DNA of 64,000 nucleotides, taken from assembly GCA_026003335.1 (NCBI GenBank), contig BPHB01000001.1, positions 1,885,001 through 1,949,000 of the forward strand, read 5' to 3'. The position numbers and the translations under genes were made by a program. The stretch's first letter is position 1; each line of letters opens with the position of its first letter. This document shows, piece after piece, positions 9,140-17,552 of this stretch. The notes beneath the pieces are model-generated. The model was not told where the DNA came from. It saw only the letters and a program-made list of their open reading frames with translations, and did no database searches. This stretch comes from Chitinophagales bacterium. GTDB lineage: Bacteria > Bacteroidota > Bacteroidia > Chitinophagales > CAIOSU01.

Positions 9140-9168
9140 TACATCTTTTTAACCTAAATCCTTTTATC

Positions 9169-11643
9169 ATGGAATTACCTTTTCATGGAATTTTTACAGC
9201 TTACCCGGCAGTGGCCGCAGCCGTAATCGTGGCGGCTATCCTGCTCATCGGTTATACCGGAGCACCCATGTGGACGCTGGCTGCCTTTATTTTCTTATAT
9301 GGACTAGGTGCCCCGTTGTGGTTGCTTTCCATAGCTGCCATTGTTGTAGTGGTCTTTAATATCAAGCCGCTGCGGGCTCAACTGGTCTCCCGTCCATTAA
9401 TGAATGCTCTCAAATCTGCCGGATTTCTGCCTACGATTTCCGAAACCGAACGTGTTGCCCTGGAGGCCGGAACCGTATGGGTTGACGGAGAATTTTTTTC
9501 CGGCAAACCCAATTTTAAAAAGATACTCAAAGAGTCATACCCCGACCTTACAGAAGAAGAGAGGGCTTTTCTGAACGGCCCCACCGAAGAATTGTGCCGT
9601 ATGACTAACGACTGGCAAATCTTCAAAGAGCAGGACCTGCCGGCCGAAATATGGGATTTTCTTAAAAAAGAGCGGTTCTTTGGCATGGGTATTCCGAAAG
9701 AATACGGAGGACATGGCTTTTCTGCCAATGCCATGAATGCCGTCATTGCCAAAATTGGTACCCGATCCATTCCACTGTGCGTAGATGTAATGGTTCCCAA
9801 CTCCCTGGGACCAGCCGAACTACTCACCCACTATGGAACTAAGGAACAAAAAGAATACTACTTACCGCGCCTGGCAAGGGGTGAGGAAATTCCCTGCTTT
9901 GCCTTGACTGAGCCCAATGCCGGTTCTGATGCCGCTTCTATATCCTCTTATGGTGAAGTTTTCAGAGGAGAAGACGGCAAACTTTACATCCGGCTCAACT
10001 GGAATAAACGTTATATCACCCTTGCCGCAGTATCTACTCTGCTGGGCCTTGCCTTTCAACTGCGTGACCCCGAAAATCTGCTGGGTAAAGGCACTTTCCC
10101 CGGCATCACCTGTGCTCTCATTCCTACCAACACACCGGGAGTTGTATTGGGCAGAAGGCACAATCCCCTCGGGGTGCCTTTTATCAATGCGCCTACTGAA
10201 GGACATGATGTAGTAGTATCGGTTGATCAAATTATTGGAGGACCTGCTCAGGCGGGTAATGGTTGGAAGATGTTGATGGAAACCCTTTCGGGCGGACGCG
10301 GCATCTTCCTGCCAGCTATGGGGAGAGGCGGTTCCAAGATGATCAGCCTTGCCGGAGGGGCCTATGCCATGGTACGCCAGCAGTTCAATACTCCCATTGG
10401 AAAGTTTGAAGGTATTGAAGAAATTCTCGGTCGTATCGGGGGCTATACCTATATCCTTGAAGCCCTGAGCCGATTCACCTGCGGAGCCCTGGACAAAGGC
10501 AAAAAGCCGGCAGTGATCTCGGCAATAGCTAAATACAATGCCACAGAGTTCAACCGCATCGTAGTAAATGATGCTATGGATATGATAGGCGGGGCAGGCA
10601 TTGTTCTGGGCCCAAGAAATCTCATCGGTCACGGATATATCTCCCTCCCCATCGGCATAACAGTAGAAGGCTCAAACATTGTTACCCGTTCGCTTATCAT
10701 ATTCGGTCAGGGTTTAATACGCGGACATAAATATGCTGTAAGGGAGATGGAAGCCATCATGCAAAATGACGTTGCAGGCTTTGATGCCGCCTTCTGGGGG
10801 CACATCAATATGACGGTAAGAAATGGTTTCCGCTCCGCGATGCTGAGCCTTACGCGCGGCTACCTGGCAGGATCACCGGTAAGCGGACCTACAGCAAAAT
10901 ATTATCGCAGGCTTTCGTGGGCCTCTGCTACGTTTGCCTTTATGTCAGATGTGGCATTGGCCACCCTGGGCGGCAGACTGAAGATGGCCGAGAAACTATC
11001 AGGCTATTTTGCTGATGCCTTATCATGGCAATATCTGGCTGTTTGCGCCCTGCGCAGGTTTGAAGCCGAAGGACGAAAGAAAGAAGATCTGCCCTTTGTA
11101 AAATGGGCATGTGAGCAGGCCCTGTATAAAATTCAGGATGCATTTGACAAAATATTCAACAACTTCCCTGTACCCGGCCTCAGCGCCATCCTCGGGGGGC
11201 CGGTAGCTCTGTGGTCAAGAATCAATCCGCTGGGCGTAAGACCATCTGATAAGCTAGGACATCAGATTGCAGAAGCCCTTCTGAATCCGGGTCCGGTAAG
11301 AGAAAGCCTGAAAGAAGGCGTATATCTGCCCAAGGAACCCCATGAGCCCCTCGCGCAACTGGAGGAAGCTTTCAGGCTGGTGCATGAGAGTATGGACGTT
11401 TACAACAAAATCAGAAAAGCCGTGAAAGCCAAAAAGCTGAAAAAAGGACGGGCCAAGGAACTGCTCAACGATGCCCTGGAAGCCAAGATTATCAACCAGG
11501 CAGAATACGATCTCATACTGAAGACCGAAAAGCTACGCAATGAAGTGATTCGGGTAGATTCCTTCCCGTTAGAAGAAATGCCTGTGAATCTGCCCGTAGT
11601 CACAGCTCCTCCTGCATCCAGAAAGCAAACGGCTGCTACCTGA
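9169..11643 (+). CDS. fadE: Long-chain acyl-CoA dehydrogenase, membrane FadE type
   Basis: Acyl-CoA dehydrogenase of 824 residues, the length of E. coli FadE and far longer than soluble ACADs. The first about 65 residues hold two to three hydrophobic membrane segments. The FAD-dependent dehydrogenase core follows (LTEPNAGSDAAS near 245; GGRGIFLPA near 370). The C-terminal part from about residue 550 is the DUF1974-type extension of FadE, ending in a charged helical tail. It introduces the trans-2,3 double bond in acyl-CoA, the first step of beta-oxidation, feeding electrons to the respiratory chain. Monocistronic, with a TetR operator at its promoter and a strong terminator after it. Confidence 0.9.
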   Translation: MELPFHGIFTAYPAVAAAVIVAAILLIGYTGAPMWTLAAFIFLYGLGAPLWLLSIAAIVVVVFNIKPLRAQLVSRPLMNALKSAGFLPTISETERVALEAGTVWVDGEFFSGKPNFKKILKESYPDLTEEERAFLNGPTEELCRMTNDWQIFKEQDLPAEIWDFLKKERFFGMGIPKEYGGHGFSANAMNAVIAKIGTRSIPLCVDVMVPNSLGPAELLTHYGTKEQKEYYLPRLARGEEIPCFALTEPNAGSDAASISSYGEVFRGEDGKLYIRLNWNKRYITLAAVSTLLGLAFQLRDPENLLGKGTFPGITCALIPTNTPGVVLGRRHNPLGVPFINAPTEGHDVVVSVDQIIGGPAQAGNGWKMLMETLSGGRGIFLPAMGRGGSKMISLAGGAYAMVRQQFNTPIGKFEGIEEILGRIGGYTYILEALSRFTCGALDKGKKPAVISAIAKYNATEFNRIVVNDAMDMIGGAGIVLGPRNLIGHGYISLPIGITVEGSNIVTRSLIIFGQGLIRGHKYAVREMEAIMQNDVAGFDAAFWGHINMTVRNGFRSAMLSLTRGYLAGSPVSGPTAKYYRRLSWASATFAFMSDVALATLGGRLKMAEKLSGYFADALSWQYLAVCALRRFEAEGRKKEDLPFVKWACEQALYKIQDAFDKIFNNFPVPGLSAILGGPVALWSRINPLGVRPSDKLGHQIAEALLNPGPVRESLKEGVYLPKEPHEPLAQLEEAFRLVHESMDVYNKIRKAVKAKKLKKGRAKELLNDALEAKIINQAEYDLILKTEKLRNEVIRVDSFPLEEMPVNLPVVTAPPASRKQTAAT

Positions 11644-11666
11644 GACAATTCATGCATCTTATCATA

Positions 11667-11708
11667 AAAAAGAGGCTGCCGGCAAAGTTACCGGCAGCCT
11701 CTTTTTTT
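11667..11708 (+). terminator. Strong rho-independent terminator, probably bidirectional
   Basis: A-run, stem AAAAAGAGGCTGCCGG with an 8-base loop, then the perfectly complementary arm and a T-run. It ends the fadE transcript, and the symmetric A/T flanks let it also serve the convergent radical SAM gene. Confidence 0.92.
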
Positions 11709-11744
11709 TCTCCCCGGCTACTCTCTTTGCATAGAAGAGTTGAA

Positions 11745-12602
11745 TCAAAACAGTTCCATTTGACCGGAAGGACGTCTGAAAGCGCGAAGATTAAAGGAAA
11801 AGTGCTGGCGGGGGGGAAAGAACTTTTTGCACGCTAAATCAAAGAGCTGGCGTATAGCGTCAGCAATATTGCCTTCACCATGCATACGCGTACCCCAGCG
11901 ACTATCATGCAGATGCCCTCCATGGCAAGCCTGAATACGATGTAGCACCTTTTCTGCTTTATCCGGAAACGTTTTCCGTATCCAGTCTTCAAAAATGCCC
12001 GCTATTTCACCATTGAGCCGCACAATGGTGTAGCCTGCAGTATAAGCACCACGCTCAGCCGCAGCCTGGATTACGCGCGCTATTTCATGATCATTTAACC
12101 CCGGAATTACGGGAGCTACCATCACTGATACGGGAATTTTCTTTACGGCAAGCTGTTCAATGATATTTAATCTTTTTAAACAGGAGGCTGTACGAGGCTC
12201 CATTTTCTGCCGCAAATCTTCATTCAGTGAATTAATGGAAACAGCAACGCTTACCAGGTCATGCTGTGCAAGCTCCTGCAGCAGATCAATATCACGCAGG
12301 ATCAGGCTGTTCTTGGTGATCAACCCTACAGGATGTTTGTACTTTACAAGAACCTCAAGCATCTTCCGGGTGATGCCGAATTTTCTTTCAGCAGGCTGGT
12401 AACAATCGGTGTTGCCGGAGAGCATGATCGGAGAAACTTTCCACTTCGGATGAGAGATCTGCTTTTCCAGAAGTTCTGCGGCATTAGGTTTCACGATGAT
12501 ATTCTGCTCGAAATCAATACCGGCATTAAAGCCCCAATAGGCATGACTGTTTCTTGCATAGCAGTAAACACAGCCATGCCCGCAACCCGCAGCATGAGGC
12601 GA
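11745..12602 (-). pseudogene. Radical SAM protein (PA0069/SplB-like), 5' end lost
   Basis: The visible frame gives 285 residues of a radical SAM protein of the PA0069/Rv2578c type (normally about 350). The [4Fe-4S] motif CGHGCVYC is present with coding strand bases near 12563-12584, followed by ARNSHAYWGFNAG and the rest of the barrel to the normal C-terminus (RRPSGQMELF). The frame is closed by TGA at 12603-12605 with no ATG, GTG or TTG before the cysteine motif. The first internal start (GTG 12494) would drop the iron-sulfur site. About 80-100 N-terminal residues are therefore missing, and a PhoD-like fragment on the other strand begins at the same place. Function of the family is unknown. 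Confidence 0.85.
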
Positions 12603-13507
12603 TCAAGGAAGTTGGCGGAAAATGGGTGCTGCAGGAACCTGCCGGCCATTCCATCATGGGGCAGGTGCAGCGCCAGTGGCTGTTCAACGGCCTGTTGAAT
12701 TCCACTGCCGACTGGAAGATCATCGTATCCAGAGTGGTCTTCAACAAAGGTTACCGGACGGTGCTCGATTCGCTGCTGAAAATCGGAAAGGGAATCAGCC
12801 CCATCCTCGGTATTGACGTGAGCGGCATACAACTGTCCACCGGCCTCATCGGGGCCGGCATTATGTCTGACGGTTGGGCGGGCTTCCCGTCCGACCAGGA
12901 TGCGCTCCTTGACCTCATTGAAACCAATGACATCAAAAACGTTTTCATCGTCAGCGGTGATGCGCACACAGCCGCTTTGGATGATGGCGCTAATTCCGGC
13001 ATACCGGAATTGCTTTCCGCAAACCTGAAAAAAGCCAACAGCCAGGACGCAGTGGTGTTCAGCGATTTCCTTGGCTATTGGGTTTGGAATAAAGGCGCCA
13101 GCGGCCTCAGCACCCAGAATTTGAACAATACCTACGGTAAAGTGGAAGTGTTTGGAAAAGATTCCATCCGGCTGAGCGCCATTGATGCCAACGGGACGGA
13201 AGTGGTGGGTCACACCTTTCTGTATGAGCAGCAGCACACCGGGATTTTCGAAACCTTCAGTTCGAAAGCGTTTAGTATTTATCCCAATCCGGCTTCTTCA
13301 AGGCTCATCATCATCGCTTTGAATGAGAAAAGTGAAAAGTACACTGCCGTCCTGCTGAATACCATTGGCAGGGAAGTGAAACGTGTAGTCTTTAGCCGAA
13401 AAACAGAGCTGGATATTTCAGGTTTGCCTGAAGGCGCTTACTTCTGCCGGATTCTAAACAGCAATAACCGGCCGGTGGCCGCAACCAAAGTCAGTGTGAT
13501 GAAGTAA
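12575..13507 (+). pseudogene. PhoD-like alkaline phosphatase, 3' part only, with T9SS sorting domain
   Basis: C-terminal part of a PhoD-family metallophosphoesterase. Recognisable segments are GQVQRQWLFNGLLNS, then FPSDQDALL, and the metal-site motif IVSGDAHTAALDD. A T9SS type A sorting domain occupies the last about 80 residues (SIYPNPASSRL, then GLPEGAYFCRI). Full-length relatives have roughly 250 or more residues before this point with a signal peptide and the first metal ligands; none exist here. The left end is approximate because it lies in the junction with the radical SAM fragment (12570-12605). It cannot be exported or active as it stands. Ends 7 bases from the convergent phosphodiesterase gene. 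Confidence 0.8.
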
Positions 13508-13514
13508 GGATAAG

Positions 13515-14750
13515 TCAGTGCGTCAGTATAATCTTCTTTACCGCTGAGCCGTTGCCCAAATTGATATGGAGGATGTAGGTCCCGGGAATAGCTCCTGCCA
13601 GGTTTAACCTGATATTGTTATTAAAGAGCTGAGGGCTGACAGGAATTTCTCTTCCCATGACATCAAAAACAGTCAGCTCAGCTGGCTGAAGCGCTTCGTC
13701 CGAAGAATAGATCACGATTTCACCGCTGGCAGGATCAGGAGCGATAATGAATTTTGTTTGTGACTGCACGTCAGCAATTGCCGTAGGGGGTGATAACCAT
13801 GATTTACCATACAGCTCCCACTCGGATTTTGTTTCCGGATGGACTCCGGTGTCATAGATCAGGTGATGCAGTGCTGTCACCGCAATGTCGGTGTGCACAG
13901 GCGATTCTCTGATCAATGCGAAGTCCACGCAACTGGGGTCAAACACGGCATTGAGCTGGCAATTATAGGTGCCGGGGTCAAGCGAAGAAACTTCATTATG
14001 CGGAACATCTCTGCCCGAAGCGATCCACCACACGCGTCTTTCCTCGTAGGAATTGCCCCCATGTGAAAAATTCCTTCCGCCATGGTCGGTTACCAAAAGG
14101 ATGAGCCAGTTTTCCGATGCAAAAGTTGACCGTGCATAAAGAGCGCTCAGAACCGTTCCGATGGCATGATCAACATCCTGAATGGCGTTGATGTAGAGCG
14201 GGTTAGCGGGCGAGAAGGTTGATACGTGCCCGGTCAAATCAACTTTGTCGAAGTAAACGAAAAGCACATCGAGATCCGGGTCTTGCAATTGTATCACCGC
14301 AGAATCCGCAGTAGGAAAGGTGCTGCCGTCAGCCACCTTTATTTTTTCATCCCAGCCGTCATTATAGAAATCATCAGCCAGCGGCCCCCATTCTACCACT
14401 TCCACGCGTTTCAGATTTGGCTTCAGCGTTTTGGCAAGTTTCGGAAAAGGGGCATATTGGTTAAAATTGCTTCCGTTGAAAGAGTTATCGGTTACCCCAT
14501 GTTTATTCCAATGCACGCCCGTGAGAATTGACGACCATGAAGGCCCCGACCAGGTGATGCCCACATGCCACGAATCAAAGGAATACAAACTGTTTGTAAG
14601 CAAGGTATCAATATTCGGAGTGTTTGCCTGAAGCAACGCGTCTGAACGACATCCGTCAATGCCAATTATTAATACCTTTCTATCTTGTGAGGCATGTAAT
14701 GCGATGGACAGTAACAGGAAGAAGGCGGAAAAGAATGAAAAACGTTTCAT
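13515..14750 (-). CDS. Secreted type I phosphodiesterase/nucleotide pyrophosphatase with T9SS tail
   Basis: Alkaline-phosphatase-superfamily enzyme of 411 residues. A signal peptide (ends near HASQ, residue 22) is followed by the metal-binding IGIDGCR (29-35), the nucleophile region TWSGPSWSS, the second metal site VDLTGH and TDHGG. This pattern matches nucleotide pyrophosphatase/phosphodiesterase-like proteins. The last about 75 residues form a T9SS type A sorting domain (IAPDPASGE, then VFDVMGREI), so the enzyme is exported and probably surface attached. Divergent from the DoxX-like gene by 32 bases. It is an intact gene inside the inserted 12.6-15.4 kb block. Substrate not predictable. Confidence 0.85.
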   Translation of the reverse strand: MKRFSFFSAFFLLLSIALHASQDRKVLIIGIDGCRSDALLQANTPNIDTLLTNSLYSFDSWHVGITWSGPSWSSILTGVHWNKHGVTDNSFNGSNFNQYAPFPKLAKTLKPNLKRVEVVEWGPLADDFYNDGWDEKIKVADGSTFPTADSAVIQLQDPDLDVLFVYFDKVDLTGHVSTFSPANPLYINAIQDVDHAIGTVLSALYARSTFASENWLILLVTDHGGRNFSHGGNSYEERRVWWIASGRDVPHNEVSSLDPGTYNCQLNAVFDPSCVDFALIRESPVHTDIAVTALHHLIYDTGVHPETKSEWELYGKSWLSPPTAIADVQSQTKFIIAPDPASGEIVIYSSDEALQPAELTVFDVMGREIPVSPQLFNNNIRLNLAGAIPGTYILHINLGNGSAVKKIILTH

Positions 14751-14782
14751 CTGAGAGATAATAAGAAGTCAAAAGTAAGCGC

Positions 14783-15145
14783 ATGAGCCTTTTGAAAAAA
14801 ATCAGTCTTTACGTCATGGCGTTGTTTTATGTACTTGCGGGGAGTAACCATTTTTATAACCCCCCATTCTATCTGAACATGATGCCGCCTTATCTTCCCT
14901 GGCATCTTGAATTGGTTTATATCAGCGGGATTGCCGAGATCGCCCTGGGGATACTGCTCGTGCCGAAGGCGACAAGAAAATTTGCGGCATGGTCGCTGAT
15001 ATTGTTGTTGATGGCGGTTTTCCCGGCAAACATTTATCTGGCCCAAACCAACGGAACAACAATTGATGCGCCTGCTTTTGCTGTTTGGGCAAGGCTCCTC
15101 CTGCAGGCGGTGCTGATACTCTGGGCCTACTGGCACCGCAAGTGA
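14783..15145 (+). CDS. DoxX-like small integral membrane protein
   Basis: 120 residues with four predicted membrane helices and a HFYNP segment after the first helix, typical of DoxX-like proteins (COG4270 type). The molecular function of this group is not established. ATG start at 14783, 32 bases from the divergent phosphodiesterase start. Part of the 12.6-15.4 kb block. Confidence 0.75.
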   Translation: MSLLKKISLYVMALFYVLAGSNHFYNPPFYLNMMPPYLPWHLELVYISGIAEIALGILLVPKATRKFAAWSLILLLMAVFPANIYLAQTNGTTIDAPAFAVWARLLLQAVLILWAYWHRK

Positions 15146-15205
15146 GGATCGCTGCTCGGAATTATCCGGCACATTCCATATCTTCAATGGATAAAATCCT
15201 GCACC

Positions 15206-15448
15206 ATGAATTATCTGAAAAGGCCTGCCCCCCTTATGGCATTGTTGCTTTTCCTGGCCTGCTAAAGCGAAAAGCAACCTGCCTTTGAGAAAGCGCCAAT
15301 TTTCGACAATCTCGGAAAGCATGAACTAAAGATCACCACCACCTCTTCCGAAGCGCAGAAATTCTTCAACCAGGGACTGAATCTTACTTATGGGTTCAAT
15401 CATGCAGAAGCGGGCAGATCCTTCGGCTATGCCGCTACCCTCGACCTT
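15206..15448 (+). pseudogene. TPR lipoprotein remnant with nonsense codon, 3' end lost
   Basis: ATG at 15206 begins a lipoprotein signal (LLLFLAC) whose lipobox cysteine is followed directly by TAA at 15263-15265. The same frame then continues with clear homology to the start of a TPR-containing protein family: IFDNLGKHELKITTTS, AQKFFNQGLNLTYGFNHAE, GRSFGYAATLD. A TCA-to-TAA change would explain the stop. The similarity ends at about 15445, where the 3' end of the GH3 gene begins on the other strand, so several hundred codons are missing. The gene is doubly dead in this sequence. Confidence 0.78.
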
Positions 15449-16784
15449 AGCGCTTGGCATCATAATCCGAGTTAATCGCCCGGAGCGCTTCATCCAGGAT
15501 CTTCCTGAATTTTTCCAGGTCGTCAGGCGGTTGTTTGAATTCAATCGCCCACTCGTGGCCGCCTTTGCTGCTGCCTTCAAAAAAGATTGGCGCCACTGTA
15601 TAATCGGTCACCAGCGCTCCGGTTTTTTCACAGGCTTCCGCCAGGGCGCGGTCGGTATTGTGAATCATTACCTCTTCTCCAAAGACATTGATAAAATGTT
15701 TCACCCGCCCGGCCACCTGAATCTTATACGGGTTGACGGAGGTTATCCGGACCGTGTCACCGATCTGGTAGCGCCACAGTCCGCTGTTGGTGGTTATTAC
15801 CAGGGAATAGACCTTACCTTTTTCGGTATCACCCAGGCTAAGACATTTCCCTGTGTTGGTATCCAGAAATTCATAATAGACACCGTTATTGGTCAGCAAA
15901 AGCATGTCATCCGCGGCTTCAGCATCCTGAAAGGCAAAAAATCCTTCAGAGGCATTATAGGTTTCCAGGTAGTGCATGTTTACCGGGTCAATGAGTCTGG
16001 CAAACTGATTACGATAGGGAGTGAAACTCACCCCTCCATGTATGTAGAGTTCAAGGCCTGGCCATACTTCTTTTATGTTCTGCTTTCCGGTAAGCTGCAG
16101 GATATTGCGCAGCAGCACCAAAGTCCATGTAGGCACGCCCGCCATTTGGGTAACATATTGCTGCGAAGTGATCTGCGTCATGCGGTGCAATTTCTGCTCC
16201 CAGTCATCCAGGAGCGCTACCGACAGATCCGGGGTTTTCATCCAGTGTGCAACATGGGGCATATTTTGCATCATCACAGCAGAAATATCGCCCACACGTA
16301 TTGCATCATTCAACTCATGTATCCGATGGCTGCCACCCATGAGCAGCGCACGGCCGGTGAAGATCCTTGTCTCGGGATGATTGTGACAATAGACAGCCAC
16401 CGCATCGCGTCCGCCACGGAGATGACAGCAGGAAAGACCTTCGGAGCTTACAGGAATGAACTTGCTGCGGTCGCTCATAGTGCCGGAAGATTTTGCAAAC
16501 CAGCGTACCGTACCTGCCCACAATATATTTTGCTCTCCACGCAACATGCGATGAATATAAGGGCGCAGCGATTCGTAATCCTGCAGAGGAACACGCTGGG
16601 CAAATTGTTGCGGGGTTTTTATTGAAGCGAACCCATGCTGCCTGCCCCATTCGGTAAGAGAGGCCTGTTTCAACAAGCTTTTTAACAAGACTTCCTGCAC
16701 CTCATGTGGATGCTCGGCCGCATATCGGATAGCAGCCAGCCTTTTCCGCAAAAACCATGATACGAGCGATTGAATAAGAGGCAT
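15447..16784 (-). CDS. GH3-family protein, C-terminally truncated
   Basis: Member of the GH3 (auxin-responsive promoter, acyl-acid amido synthetase) superfamily, an adenylating-enzyme fold whose bacterial members have no settled function. Start ATG 16784 (MPLIQSLVSWFL) is preferred over GTG 16802 because relatives begin there; 21 bases separate it from lptB. The core is recognisable: FAKSSGTMSDRSKFIP, YNASEGFFAFQD, LWRYQIGDTV. It stops after NSDYDAKR at about 445 residues, while relatives run about 55-60 residues further through the segment containing KGKLGGQ and PRLSN. The stop TAA seems to arise by chance at the junction near 15447. The missing tail makes activity doubtful. Confidence 0.85.
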   Translation of the reverse strand: MPLIQSLVSWFLRKRLAAIRYAAEHPHEVQEVLLKSLLKQASLTEWGRQHGFASIKTPQQFAQRVPLQDYESLRPYIHRMLRGEQNILWAGTVRWFAKSSGTMSDRSKFIPVSSEGLSCCHLRGGRDAVAVYCHNHPETRIFTGRALLMGGSHRIHELNDAIRVGDISAVMMQNMPHVAHWMKTPDLSVALLDDWEQKLHRMTQITSQQYVTQMAGVPTWTLVLLRNILQLTGKQNIKEVWPGLELYIHGGVSFTPYRNQFARLIDPVNMHYLETYNASEGFFAFQDAEAADDMLLLTNNGVYYEFLDTNTGKCLSLGDTEKGKVYSLVITTNSGLWRYQIGDTVRITSVNPYKIQVAGRVKHFINVFGEEVMIHNTDRALAEACEKTGALVTDYTVAPIFFEGSSKGGHEWAIEFKQPPDDLEKFRKILDEALRAINSDYDAKR

Positions 16785-16805
16785 ACCCGCCAGATAAAGC
16801 ACAAC

Positions 16806-17552
16806 TTACATTTCCCGAAACGTTTTCTTGCCTCTCAGGACAAAATGTTCACCCAGATAAACTTTTCTTACCTGCTCATCATGCGCCAGATCTTCTGCTG
16901 TTCCTGAGCGGAATATTTTTCCTTCCACCAGTAGATAGGCTCGGTCTGTTATGGACAACGTTTCCTGCACATTATGATCGGTAATCAGAATGCCAATATG
17001 TTTGAAACGGAGTCTTGCAACAATCCGCTGAATATCTTCCACGGCTATCGGGTCAATGCCGGCAAAAGGTTCATCCAGCAGAATAAACTGCGGACTAACG
17101 GCCAGCGCCCGTGCTATTTCTGTGCGTCTGCGCTCTCCTCCTGACAACACTATGCCCTGACTCTTGCGCACATGCTTAAGGCCGAATTCCTCAAGCAGAT
17201 TTTCCAGGATGGCGATGCGCTGTGCTGCAGTGAGCTTCTGCATTTCCAGTACGGCAAGAATGTTGTCTTCCACAGAGAGTTTGCGAAATACAGAGGCCTC
17301 CTGCGGCAGATAACCAATGCCCATCTGCGCCCGCTTATACATAGGAAGGGCCGTAATGTCCCTACTGTCCAAAAAGATTTTGCCGGACTCAGGTTTTATT
17401 AAGCCCACTATCATGTAAAAGGTTGTGGTTTTTCCAGCGCCATTAGGGCCCAGCAACCCGACAATTTCACCCCGGTTCAGTTCCAGAGATACCTGATTGA
17501 CCACTTTTCTGCCCTTATAGGTCTTCACCAGATTTTCCGCACGCAGGATCAT
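16806..17552 (-). CDS. lptB: LptB, ATPase of the LPS export ABC transporter
   Basis: Cytoplasmic ATP-binding subunit that drives lipopolysaccharide extraction from the inner membrane with LptF/LptG and LptC. 248 residues with Walker A GPNGAGKT (35-42), Q-loop LPQEASVF, signature LSGGERRR, Walker B ILLDEPF and the H-loop in LITDHN. The spacing and LptB-specific segments ([22 protein letters not shown]) make the assignment firm. Its ATG overlaps the recJ stop by 4 bases (ATGA), so the two are translationally coupled. Confidence 0.95.
   Translation of the reverse strand: MILRAENLVKTYKGRKVVNQVSLELNRGEIVGLLGPNGAGKTTTFYMIVGLIKPESGKIFLDSRDITALPMYKRAQMGIGYLPQEASVFRKLSVEDNILAVLEMQKLTAAQRIAILENLLEEFGLKHVRKSQGIVLSGGERRRTEIARALAVSPQFILLDEPFAGIDPIAVEDIQRIVARLRFKHIGILITDHNVQETLSITDRAYLLVEGKIFRSGTAEDLAHDEQVRKVYLGEHFVLRGKKTFREM

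Noticed and set aside
12600-15450. Genomic island or transposon carrying the phosphatase genes
   Set aside because: No integrase, transposase, terminal repeats, target duplication or tRNA was found at either edge; only broken genes mark the ends.
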